Below, in pieces: positions 26,316 through 34,590 of a stretch of DNA of 64,000 nt (position 1 is the stretch's first letter; every line of letters starts with the position of its first letter). The position numbers and the translations under genes are program-made. The stretch is from SIG603 sp964369225. Its GTDB lineage: Bacteria; Bacillota; Clostridia; Oscillospirales; Acutalibacteraceae. The notes under the pieces were generated by a model, which made no database searches, was not told the origin of the DNA, and saw nothing but the letters and a program-made list of their open reading frames with translations. The stretch spans positions 1 to 64,000 of the forward strand of contig CAYJER010000002.1 of NCBI GenBank assembly GCA_964369225.1. Reading direction: 5' to 3'.

Positions 26316-27114
26316 GTCCTTGCCTATCCTTTCTGAGAAGCTCATACGAAAGGCAAATAGGAATATCTGTGCCTGGTAAGGTTGTAAAATGTGCGTCAAT
26401 ATTGAACGCTTCCCTTAAAGTTTTATTAGTCATTACATCAGACGGCTTACCTTGTGCGATTATATTACCTTTTTTAAGCACAACTAGTTCATCTGAAAAT
26501 CTACTGGCTTGGTTTATATCATGAAGTACCATAATTACTGTTATTTGTTTCTCTCTGTTTAATCTTTGAACTAACTGTAAAACTTCAAGCTGATAAGCCA
26601 TGTCAAGATATGTAGTAGGCTCGTCGAGTAAAATTATATTTGTTTGTTGTGCAAGAACCATTGCTATCCATACACGTTGTCTTTGTCCACCTGATAGTGA
26701 GTTTATGTTTCTGTCTTTAAACTCGGTAAGATTTGTTTGCTCAAGAGCCCAATCAATAATTTTATGATCTTCATCGTTTAGTCGTCCATTTCTTTTTTTA
26801 TGTGGAAAACGACCGTACTCTACTACCTCGCATACAGAAAGACCGCTAGGAGCTTTAGGGCTTTGTGGCAACATACCAATAATTTGAGCTATTTTTTTAG
26901 TGTTTGTTTTATGTACATTCATATCTTCTACTAAAATTTCACCATGTTTTGGATGAATTACACGTCCAATGGTTTTAAGTAAAGTAGATTTTCCACAACC
27001 ATTCTCACCAATAATTGTAGTGATTGAACCTCTTTTAATCTCAAGTGACAAATTTTCAATGACAATTAGGTTTTCATAACCAACTTTAAGCGATGTAGCT
27101 TTAATTATTCCCAT
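26302..27114 (-). CDS. FecE/FepC-type siderophore ABC ATPase
   Basis: A 270-residue ATP-binding subunit with Walker A GENGCGKST, Q-loop in GMLPQSPKAPSGL, signature LSGGQRQRVWIAMVLAQ, Walker B IILLDEPTTYLD and H-loop VLHD. TTYLD and AMVLAQ are typical of the FepC/FhuC/BtuD import class. It lies 11 nt downstream of the 262-residue gene and overlaps the permease gene downstream. Confidence 0.93.
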   Translation of the reverse strand: MGIIKATSLKVGYENLIVIENLSLEIKRGSITTIIGENGCGKSTLLKTIGRVIHPKHGEILVEDMNVHKTNTKKIAQIIGMLPQSPKAPSGLSVCEVVEYGRFPHKKRNGRLNDEDHKIIDWALEQTNLTEFKDRNINSLSGGQRQRVWIAMVLAQQTNIILLDEPTTYLDMAYQLEVLQLVQRLNREKQITVIMVLHDINQASRFSDELVVLKKGNIIAQGKPSDVMTNKTLREAFNIDAHFTTLPGTDIPICLSYELLRKDRQGHEEH

Positions 27115-27125
27115 TATCCCCTCCG

Positions 27126-27914
27126 TTATTTTGCTTTATTAAATGAAAGTGCTACAAGGCCAACATTCTCTTTAAAATATGAATTATTGACAGCTAGTAA
27201 TTTATCAAAAACCTCATTAGTTATCTCTTCTTCAATTTTGATAACAGTTTCAAAATGATTATTTTTTCCATCGTATATTTTACATATACCACCAGATTGT
27301 ATGTGAGAAATCTTGTTTGAATCTGCTTTTGTCAATGTGTAGTATGTGTCATTTTCTATAACAACATTAAAAACAACTTCACGATCTAAGTAACTCATAA
27401 GTATTTTTCTGCTGTTCTCAAAACGTTCTCTACCGTTTGGTGCAAATTTTGCAAAAGTAGGATTTAGTTCATTATCAATATTATATATTTCTTGGTCGCT
27501 AAGTATAATAGTAGCTTCACTAATTTTAAGCTCTATGAATTTAGCATTATGAGAACGCATTTTACCTATCATCGGATTTAATTTTTCTAACTCATTTACA
27601 ATGTCAGAACTACTATCAATTTGTTGATAGTTGAAAGTAGCGTACATATTCTGTGCTTCTTTACCTATACCTACTTGAACAAATGAACATATTGTGCCTT
27701 CATCACTCATAACAGTTCTGATTTTAGACATTTGAGATAAAACACCAATGTGTTTTCCTTTAAAATAAAAATAATCTATAGAATCTAGTATAGCAATGCA
27801 GTCTTTTGTAACTGTAGAAACGTTTATTATGAGTTGTTTTTCTAAAAAATCAGCTATTAATGCTTTTGCCTCACAAATAGGAGGTCTTGTTTTAAATTTT
27901 TCTCTTGGGTTCAT
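27126..27914 (-). CDS. Putative split-barrel (PNPOx-like) protein of the siderophore operon
   Basis: A 262-residue cytoplasmic protein that leads the siderophore operon. Its N-terminal half (LEKQLIINVSTVTKDCIAIL…FYFKGKHIGVLSQMSKI) and C-terminal half (YYTLTKADSNKISHI) both recall the pyridoxamine-oxidase-like split barrel used by flavin- or haem-binding proteins. I cannot name a family with certainty. As first gene of an iron-uptake operon it could release iron from the imported complex, for example as a reductase; this is inference from context. AAGGAG precedes the ATG, and a strong promoter with an inverted repeat lies upstream. Confidence 0.6.
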   Translation of the reverse strand: MNPREKFKTRPPICEAKALIADFLEKQLIINVSTVTKDCIAILDSIDYFYFKGKHIGVLSQMSKIRTVMSDEGTICSFVQVGIGKEAQNMYATFNYQQIDSSSDIVNELEKLNPMIGKMRSHNAKFIELKISEATIILSDQEIYNIDNELNPTFAKFAPNGRERFENSRKILMSYLDREVVFNVVIENDTYYTLTKADSNKISHIQSGGICKIYDGKNNHFETVIKIEEEITNEVFDKLLAVNNSYFKENVGLVALSFNKAK

Positions 27915-27950
27915 ATAATTCTCCTTAATAATTGTTTTTTACTACTAAAC

Positions 27951-28008
27951 AAGTTAGCAATAACTAACTTAACTTCAAAAGTATACCACACCTTTATTTA
28001 TGTGTCAA
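27951..28008 (-). promoter_or_regulatory. Siderophore-operon promoter with GTTAG/CTAAC inverted-repeat operator
   Basis: On the minus strand, TTGACA (28008-28003), a 17-nt spacer and TATACT (27985-27980). Starting about 3 nt past the expected +1 lies a perfect inverted repeat AAGTTAG-N6-CTAACTT (27951-27970). The half-sites recall the GTTAG/CTAAC halves of DtxR boxes but with wider spacing. It is a likely iron-dependent operator. Confidence 0.72.
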
Positions 28009-28035
28009 GTATTTTATACAATTTTTTTAAAAAAG

Positions 28036-28059
28036 AGACTGCATATTAAAATGCAGTCT
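28036..28059 (-). terminator. Terminator after the MarR gene of the minus cassette
   Basis: A perfect 9-bp stem AGACTGCAT/ATGCAGTCT with loop ATTAAA, then CTCTTTTTTAA on the minus strand. It begins 12 nt beyond the stop codon. Confidence 0.92.
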
Positions 28060-28071
28060 TGAAAAATAATA

Positions 28072-28527
28072 TTATCGTGTGTCTTCATCAGTATAGTTAT
28101 CAAAAACTTTATTTAGTAAAAGGTCAAGAATCAATAGCTCTTCCTGTGTCAAAGTAAGGGTTCCTAAGAAGGTTTCAGCATCTTTAGTAAATTCATAATC
28201 AACACTTTTAGCTCGTTTTTCACCAATTTCAGTAAGTAAAATAAAGTTTTCATTGTGGGATATTCCTTGTTCTTTATAAACATACTTCAATTCAATAAGC
28301 TTTTTTATGTTTTCAGATACTCCTTGTGCGGTTATTTTCATTTTTCTTGCGATACTGCGTTGATTTAATTTTTTCTCATCAAGCAAAATTTTAAGTATTA
28401 TTTTTTCAGAAAGACCGATGTGCTGAACCCCTTCACATTTTTCTTCTTCTTTCTTTCTTTTAGTTTTTTTTGGCTTTGCGAGATCAGATATCCTCAATAG
28501 TTTTAAAAACAATTGCTCTTTTTGCAT
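28072..28527 (-). CDS. MarR-family regulator (third gene of the minus cassette)
   Basis: A 151-residue winged-helix regulator. The HTH region (LSEKIILKILLDEKKLNQRSIARKM…ITAQGVSENIKKLIEL) and wing are followed by a C-terminal dimer helix (LTLTQEELLILDLLLNKV). A Lys-rich segment (KPKKTKRKKEEEK) lies before the domain. It is clearly paralogous to the MarR protein at 32364, sharing LNQRSIA and the TAQ-VSE recognition helix. It lies 14 nt behind two ABC exporter genes and has AGGAG upstream, so it probably controls their expression. Confidence 0.85.
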   Translation of the reverse strand: MQKEQLFLKLLRISDLAKPKKTKRKKEEEKCEGVQHIGLSEKIILKILLDEKKLNQRSIARKMKITAQGVSENIKKLIELKYVYKEQGISHNENFILLTEIGEKRAKSVDYEFTKDAETFLGTLTLTQEELLILDLLLNKVFDNYTDEDTR

Positions 28528-28541
28528 GGTTTTCGCTCCTA

Positions 28542-30374
28542 TTAGCTTAATTTTTCGGCACCTGTATAAAGGCTGTAGTATTTGCCTTTCATAGAAATTA
28601 ACTCCTCATGAGTACCGCTTTCGATTATTTTTCCAAAGTCTAACACTATTATTTTATCTGAATTTCTAACAGTTGACAACCTATGTGCAATAATAAATGT
28701 GGTTCTCTCGCTCATTAATCGGTTAAGTGCTACTTCGATATGGCGTTCTGTTCTTGTATCAACCGAGCTTGTCGCTTCGTCAAGCACAAGAATAGGAGCT
28801 TTCGAGATAGCCGCCCTTGCAATATTTAGCAATTGCCTTTGCCCTTGACTTAAATTTACTCCGTCACCTGTCAAAATAGTTTCGTATCCTTTATCAAGTC
28901 TCCTGATAAATTTGTCGGCATTTGCAACTTTGCAGGCTTTTATAACTTCCTCATCGGTGGCTTCTAGCCTGCCATAGCGGACGTTCTCCATGATAGTACC
29001 TGTAAAAAGATGAGTATCTTGCAAGACCACTGCTATATTTTGACGAAGATACGCTTTGTCAAAGTCTTTAATATCTGTGCCATCAATCGTAATAAGTCCA
29101 CTGTCTATATCGTAGAACCTATTCAAAAGATTTGCAATTGTAGTTTTTCCTGCACCAGTCGAGCCTACAAAAGCAATTTTTTGTGTCTTTTGGGCTGAAA
29201 TGCTAACATTTTTTAGCACAGGAGTATTTTTCCTGTATCCAAAAATAATGTCTTTAATTTCAATATTTCCTTTTATAATCGGTTTTTTACTTCCTGTTTC
29301 TTCTTCTGGCTGCTCATTCATAACAGCAAAAACACGCTCCGCACCAGCTAACGCAGAAAAAATATTGTTAATCTGCATAAAAATATCATTCACAGGACGT
29401 GAAAAGCTTTTTGCATAGGTAAGGAATATTACAAAACCACCTACATCAAAATGACCCATTACACACAAAATTCCGCCAATACACGCTGTAACAATATAAG
29501 AAAGTTGTGCAATTGTTCCCATAACAGGACCCATAACACCTCCTAAAAACTGTGCCTTAAATGAATTGTTGCGATAAGATGTGTTCAGCTCCTTGAAGTT
29601 TTTTGTAACCTCTGCTTCATGATTAAAAACTTTTACAACTTTCTGCCCATTGATATGTTCTTCAATAAACCCGTTTAGTTTACCTATACTTTCTTGTTGT
29701 CCTTTGTAATACTTCATTGCAGATTTTGATATAACGCTTGAAAGCCTTGAAAAAATAGGAGTAACAAGAAGTGTTATTATTGCCAAAAACCAGTTGGTAT
29801 AAAGCATTATCGCAACCGTTAATACAAGTGTAAACACACCTGTTACAAGGCTTACGGCAGTTGTTGAAAGCATTTGATTTATAATGTCAACGTCATTTGT
29901 AAATCGGCTCATTACATCGCCTTTTTTATTGCTGTCAAAAAACTTTACTGGTAGTTTTTGCATTGCTAAAAATAAGTCTTCTCTTAGTTTTGCTAGTGAG
30001 TTTTGTGAAACTCCTAGCATTAGCCTTGATTGAATATAACTGCTAACTACCGAAACTAAATATATGATTGCCATTATAATCAAGCTATTTATAAGAACTT
30101 GAGCGCCTGAATTGTCAGTTAATCCATTAATAATTGGTCGAACCATATACGAGGCATAAATTGTAGTAATACTATTAATTATCGCAAAAACGAGGGATAA
30201 TATTAGCCAAATCTTATATTTACCTAAATAGTTTATTAGTCTCTTTATAGTATGTTTGGTGTTTTTAGGGCGGACTTTTTCTTGCATTCTACCTTTTCCC
30301 GGTCCGCCACCTGGGCCTCTATCGCCCATTCCCATAGGAGGTGACACCTTTGAAAAATCTTTTTTATTATCCAT
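28542..30374 (-). CDS. ABC exporter half-transporter, catalytically canonical subunit (minus cassette)
   Basis: A 610-residue fusion of a six-helix membrane domain (about 50-340) and an ATPase domain (370-610). Walker A is GSTGAGKT, Walker B LVLDEATSSVD with the catalytic Glu, and the H-loop is IAHRLSTV. The signature is the variant LSQGQRQLLNIAR. The N-terminus carries a Gly/Pro-rich stretch (GMGDRGPGGGPGKGRM). With the upstream gene, which it overlaps by 8 nt, it forms a heterodimeric exporter of the BmrCD/TM287-288 type, likely for drugs or lipids. Confidence 0.9.
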   Translation of the reverse strand: MDNKKDFSKVSPPMGMGDRGPGGGPGKGRMQEKVRPKNTKHTIKRLINYLGKYKIWLILSLVFAIINSITTIYASYMVRPIINGLTDNSGAQVLINSLIIMAIIYLVSVVSSYIQSRLMLGVSQNSLAKLREDLFLAMQKLPVKFFDSNKKGDVMSRFTNDVDIINQMLSTTAVSLVTGVFTLVLTVAIMLYTNWFLAIITLLVTPIFSRLSSVISKSAMKYYKGQQESIGKLNGFIEEHINGQKVVKVFNHEAEVTKNFKELNTSYRNNSFKAQFLGGVMGPVMGTIAQLSYIVTACIGGILCVMGHFDVGGFVIFLTYAKSFSRPVNDIFMQINNIFSALAGAERVFAVMNEQPEEETGSKKPIIKGNIEIKDIIFGYRKNTPVLKNVSISAQKTQKIAFVGSTGAGKTTIANLLNRFYDIDSGLITIDGTDIKDFDKAYLRQNIAVVLQDTHLFTGTIMENVRYGRLEATDEEVIKACKVANADKFIRRLDKGYETILTGDGVNLSQGQRQLLNIARAAISKAPILVLDEATSSVDTRTERHIEVALNRLMSERTTFIIAHRLSTVRNSDKIIVLDFGKIIESGTHEELISMKGKYYSLYTGAEKLS

Positions 30375-32130
30375 TTTGAACCCCCTCTACCACACTAACA
30401 GTCGAAACACTGTTATCTATTTGAAGTTGATAAATTTCTTTATAAACATCTGATTTCTCTAATAGCTCTGAATGTGTGCCGATATCTGTTATTTTACCGT
30501 CGTTCATAACAATAATAAAGTCAGAGTGTATTATAGAAGAAATTCTTTGTGCAATGATAATTTTGGTAATGTCGTTTAGGTCATTAGTTAGATGTTTAAT
30601 AATTTTTCTCTCGGTTGATGTGTCAACAGCACTGGTAGAGTCATCTAAAATAAGTATTTTAGAACCCTTAGTTAGCGCCCTTGCAATACAAAGACGTTGT
30701 TTTTGTCCGCCTGATAAATTAAGCCCACCTTGATTTAAATTTGTGTCATATCCATCGCTCATTTCACTTACAAATTCGTGAGCCGCAGAATATTCAGCCG
30801 CAGTCATTATTTCTTCATCGGTTGCATTTTGGTTGCCCCAACGAAGATTATCTTTAACAGTACCTTGAAACAGAATATTTTTTTGTAACACAACCGACAC
30901 GCCATTTCTTAAGTTTTCTAGCGAATAATCTTTTACATTTACTCCGTCTACTAAAATCTCTCCTGAGTTTACATCATATAACCTTGAAATCAGGTGTACA
31001 AGTGATGTTTTGCCACAACCAGTAGACCCTATTATTCCAACAGTTTGCCCAGATTTAATGTGTAAATTTATGTTTGACAGCACGTTATCCTCAGAATTTT
31101 TAAAATACTTAAAATCAACATTCTTAAAAATAACTTCTCCACTTTTTACTACCTTTTCAGGGTGCTTAGCTTCCTCAGATGATATATCAACGTCTTCCTC
31201 TAAAACCTCAAGTATACGTTTAGAGCTAACGAAAGAGCGGGAGCTTTGCATGAATATTTGCGCAATCATATTAACCGACATCAAAATCTGTGCAAGGTAT
31301 GTAATAAACGCACTGATATCACCAATTTCAAGGGTATTATTGCCAACTGCTTGGCTTCCAAACCATAGAATTGCAATGGTTGCAAAATTTACTACTAGTG
31401 TCATAAGCGGCCGTTGTAAAACGCTAACTTTATAGGCTGCAAGCCCTGTGTCTCGTAAATCTTCATTTACTTTTTCAAACTTTTTTTCCTCGAATTTTTC
31501 ACGATTAAACGCTTTAATTACCCTAATATTGGTAAGTCCTTCCCAAACCGATACGTTAAGAGCATCAATTTTATCTTGAAGCTTTGCAAACCTAGGGTAC
31601 GAAATCTGTAATACAATATATACAATTAAAGCTAAAATAGGTGCTAATACAAGAAAAATTGTAGACATAGATGGGCTAATTGTTATAGCCATTATTATTG
31701 AACCTATAAGCATTCCAGGTGCTCTAAAAAGCATACGCAAACATGTTACAACAAGCTCACCTAACTGTGTTATGTCGTTAGTTAGCCTTGTGATAAGCGA
31801 ACCCGTGCTGAATTTATCGATGTTGTTAAATGAAAAACTTTGGATTTTTTCAAATAAATCCTCTCTTAAATCGTGGCAAAAATTCACAGATGCCCTTGTG
31901 GCAAAATATGATGCGCCTACTCCTCCTGCTACCGAAAGAATTGCCAGCAGTATCATTTGAACAGTTGTAAAAATTACTTCTTGCACCTCGCCGTTTTCGG
32001 TGGCTAGATTAACAATTTCTGCCGAAAGCGACGGAATGTACACATCGCAAAAAACCTCTACCACCATACAAAGTGGAGCAAGCACAAAGAATATCCAATA
32101 AGGTTTTATATATTTTGAATACTTTTTCAT
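30367..32130 (-). CDS. ABC exporter half-transporter, degenerate-site subunit (minus cassette)
   Basis: A 587-residue membrane plus ATPase protein. Walker A is GSTGCGKT and the signature LSGGQKQRLCIAR is canonical. Walker B ends ILILDDSTSAVD (Asp in place of the catalytic Glu) and the H-loop His is Gln (IIAQRISSI). Those two changes mark the non-hydrolysing site of heterodimeric exporters. It is first gene of the cassette, with promoter at 32162-32190 and a GAGGCG site before the ATG. Confidence 0.9.
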   Translation of the reverse strand: MKKYSKYIKPYWIFFVLAPLCMVVEVFCDVYIPSLSAEIVNLATENGEVQEVIFTTVQMILLAILSVAGGVGASYFATRASVNFCHDLREDLFEKIQSFSFNNIDKFSTGSLITRLTNDITQLGELVVTCLRMLFRAPGMLIGSIIMAITISPSMSTIFLVLAPILALIVYIVLQISYPRFAKLQDKIDALNVSVWEGLTNIRVIKAFNREKFEEKKFEKVNEDLRDTGLAAYKVSVLQRPLMTLVVNFATIAILWFGSQAVGNNTLEIGDISAFITYLAQILMSVNMIAQIFMQSSRSFVSSKRILEVLEEDVDISSEEAKHPEKVVKSGEVIFKNVDFKYFKNSEDNVLSNINLHIKSGQTVGIIGSTGCGKTSLVHLISRLYDVNSGEILVDGVNVKDYSLENLRNGVSVVLQKNILFQGTVKDNLRWGNQNATDEEIMTAAEYSAAHEFVSEMSDGYDTNLNQGGLNLSGGQKQRLCIARALTKGSKILILDDSTSAVDTSTERKIIKHLTNDLNDITKIIIAQRISSIIHSDFIIVMNDGKITDIGTHSELLEKSDVYKEIYQLQIDNSVSTVSVVEGVQNG

Positions 32131-32161
32131 TTATTCGCCTCACAATCAATTAATTTACACA

Positions 32162-32203
32162 ATTATAGCATCTTTATTTTGCGGTGTCAATACATTTACA
32201 CCG
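32162..32203 (-). promoter_or_regulatory. Promoter of the minus ABC cassette, with CGGTGT/ACACCG inverted repeat
   Basis: TTGACA (32190-32185), a 17-nt spacer and TATAAT (32167-32162) on the minus strand, a consensus promoter. An inverted repeat CGGTGT-N10-ACACCG (32182-32203) straddles the -35 box and may be the operator. Confidence 0.75.
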
Positions 32204-32304
32204 ATTAGCAAGAAGAAATTCGTTATTTATGAATATTTAGCTGATTTATGTTATATATTATTTGTAAAATCTTGAATTATTTTAAAAAAAACAGTATAAA
32301 GCTA

Positions 32305-32352
32305 TTGACACTAGAGAAAATATGTGATACATTGGTATCAATACAATGATAC
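32305..32352 (+). promoter_or_regulatory. Promoter and TGATAC-type operators of the plus MarR-ABC cassette
   Basis: TTGACA (32305-32310), 17 nt, TACATT (32328-32333). Three 6-bp half-sites alternate in direction: TGATAC (32325), GTATCA (32335), TGATAC (32347), giving two overlapping palindromes over the -10 box and start site. This suits autorepression by the MarR protein encoded just downstream. Confidence 0.72.
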
Positions 32353-32363
32353 GGAGATTAATT

Positions 32364-32852
32364 ATGAATAGAAAAATAGAACTATTAATAAAACTAACAG
32401 AATTATCCGAACAAATTAGGCATAGCAAAAAGAACCATTCGGATAAAAATCATCATGCTGATATTGAGTCAGCATTAACAGTAAAACATAAGCACCATAG
32501 ACCACCAAACAAATTATCGTTTACTGCAAAGAGAACCATTTGTATTCTGCTAGACGAGCAAAGTATTAATCAAAGAAGTATTTCTAAAAGATTAGGGGTT
32601 AGCGCACAAACTGTTTCTGAGATGATTAAAAATCTTGAAGCGAAAGAACTTATCATTAAAGCACAAGGTGAGCTTAACAACGAAAACATTATTACTTTAA
32701 CCGATAAAGGTAAAGAGATTGCTACTGAAACTAACAAAAGAATTGCATACACAGCGGACAGAGTTTTCATTGGTCTTTCTTCTGAAGAAATTGATACTCT
32801 TGGAAATATATTAAAAAAAATCAGTGAGAACACCTGGCGTGACAATGATTAA
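32364..32852 (+). CDS. MarR-family regulator (first gene of the plus cassette)
   Basis: A 162-residue MarR-type protein with helix-turn-helix (TICILLDEQSINQRSISKRLGVSAQTVSEMIKNL), a wing (ELNNENIITLTDKG) and a C-terminal dimer helix. A His/Lys-rich stretch (HSKKNHSDKNHHADIE, then KHKHH) precedes the domain and might bind metal. I moved the start from 32346 to 32364, because GGAG (32353-32356) lies 7 nt before the second ATG, whereas the first lies inside the operator. It is paralogous to the MarR gene at 28072. Confidence 0.87.
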   Translation: MNRKIELLIKLTELSEQIRHSKKNHSDKNHHADIESALTVKHKHHRPPNKLSFTAKRTICILLDEQSINQRSISKRLGVSAQTVSEMIKNLEAKELIIKAQGELNNENIITLTDKGKEIATETNKRIAYTADRVFIGLSSEEIDTLGNILKKISENTWRDND

Positions 32853-32863
32853 AGGAGAAGTGT

Positions 32864-34582
32864 ATGAAATTACTTAGATATTACTGCAAGCCGCATTTGT
32901 TTCAAATTCTGCTAACAATGATACTTAAAATTATTGCAACAGGGTTTACACTCTTTTTGCCATGGGCATTTACCTATTTAGTAAATGTTATTGTTCCTTT
33001 AAATTCAAATGATGAATTGTTACTTTGGGGTGCAATTATGATTACTGCGGCAATTGCAATTATGGTTCTTAGCTTATGGTCAACACATTTAAGCGTGAAA
33101 TTCGGTGTGGATATTTCAAAAGAGATGAGAGAAGACGTGTTCAAACAATCTTGTGGCATGGATTGCGAGAAAATAGATAAATTTGGAATATCCTCTGTAG
33201 TATCAAGGCTTACTACCGACATTGCAAGCATACAAACATTTATAGCTAAAATTATGACAAAAGGTACAACGACAATTCTGACGTTTGTAGGCAGTATGTT
33301 GTCTGTCTCAATTTTGGATTTCAAACTTGCAATTATCATGTTTGCCATAGTTCCGCTAATAGGAATAACTGTTTATTTTACTACTAAGATAGGATTTAAA
33401 AGATTCAAAGAAACAAAAAAGGTAAATGACAGTTTAGTAAAAGTTATTAGAGAAAATGTAATCGGAATTAGAGTTGTAAGGTCACTATCGTCTTTCGGCA
33501 GAGAAAGTGCTAATTTTGATAAGGTAAATGACTTACTCAAAAAGAAAAATATACAAGCTTCTATTGTGAACGCAATTGGTACTCCAGCTATGAGGCTGTG
33601 GGTAAACCTTGGAATGGTGGCTACACTTTTAGCAGGAGCTTATTTTGTTAGTGGGTCAGAAAGTAATGTAGCTTCAATTATTGCATTTATGAGTTACTTT
33701 ACAATGGTTCTCACATCGCTTATAGGAATAGGTCAACTATTTACTATGTATTCAAAATGTGCGGCGGCAGCTAGCAGAATTTCAGAAGTGCTAAATACTA
33801 AAAGTCGAGCTTATAGTGATGCTAGTGTTACACCTAAAAATGATAATTTTATTGAGTTCAAAAATGTAAGTTTTTCGTATGGTGATAATGTAAAGGTGCT
33901 CAAGAACATCTCTTTTTCACTGAAAAAGGGTGAAACTTTGGGTATTATCGGTTCAACAGGTTCTGGTAAATCCACTGTAGTAAGCCTTATATTAAGGCTT
34001 TATGAGCCAGATAGCGGAGAGATTTTTCTTGAGGGGAAACCTATAAACTTTTACTCAAAAGAAAATCTTTATAAAAAATTCGGTGTTGTTTTTCAGTCAG
34101 ACATTATATTTGCTGACAGTGTAAAGGAAAATATAATTTTTGGTAGAAGTATCTCTGACGATCAAGTGAAATTTGCAAGCTCCTGTGCGCAAGCTAAAAT
34201 GTATGTAGATAAACTAAAAGACGGATATAATGCACTTATAAATATAAGAGGACAAAATATGAGCGGTGGTGAAAAACAGAGGGTGTTAATTTCTAGAGCA
34301 TTAGCTGGAAACCCAGAAGTTTTAGTGCTTGATGATGCCACAAACGCCCTTGACTACAAAACCGATGCCAATTTACGCATAGCCTTGTCTAAAGCTTATG
34401 AGGGAACTACTAAAATTTTCGTTTCACAAAGAGTTGCTACAATAATTAATGCAAATAAAATAATCGTGCTAGACAAAGGCGAGATAATAGCACAAGGAAA
34501 CCACAATAAACTTACAAAAATATGTGATATTTACAGCAAAATAAGCAAGGCGCAACTGGGCGACTCTTCACTATATGCATAG
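32864..34582 (+). CDS. ABC exporter half-transporter, degenerate-site subunit (plus cassette)
   Basis: A 572-residue six-helix plus ATPase protein. Walker A is GSTGSGKS and the signature MSGGEKQRVLISR. Walker B ends VLVLDDATNALD (Asp for catalytic Glu), and the H-loop region reads FVSQRVATI (Gln for His), the same two losses as in the gene at 30367. It lies 11 nt after marR with AAAGGAG, and 8 nt before its partner. The stop codon is TAG. Confidence 0.9.
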   Translation: MKLLRYYCKPHLFQILLTMILKIIATGFTLFLPWAFTYLVNVIVPLNSNDELLLWGAIMITAAIAIMVLSLWSTHLSVKFGVDISKEMREDVFKQSCGMDCEKIDKFGISSVVSRLTTDIASIQTFIAKIMTKGTTTILTFVGSMLSVSILDFKLAIIMFAIVPLIGITVYFTTKIGFKRFKETKKVNDSLVKVIRENVIGIRVVRSLSSFGRESANFDKVNDLLKKKNIQASIVNAIGTPAMRLWVNLGMVATLLAGAYFVSGSESNVASIIAFMSYFTMVLTSLIGIGQLFTMYSKCAAAASRISEVLNTKSRAYSDASVTPKNDNFIEFKNVSFSYGDNVKVLKNISFSLKKGETLGIIGSTGSGKSTVVSLILRLYEPDSGEIFLEGKPINFYSKENLYKKFGVVFQSDIIFADSVKENIIFGRSISDDQVKFASSCAQAKMYVDKLKDGYNALINIRGQNMSGGEKQRVLISRALAGNPEVLVLDDATNALDYKTDANLRIALSKAYEGTTKIFVSQRVATIINANKIIVLDKGEIIAQGNHNKLTKICDIYSKISKAQLGDSSLYA

Positions 34583-34590
34583 GAGGCAAT

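Noticed and set aside
26316..26399. Extended N-terminus of the first FecCD permease
   Set aside because: The added residues overlap the ATPase coding region, are unlike the family, and have no better ribosome site.
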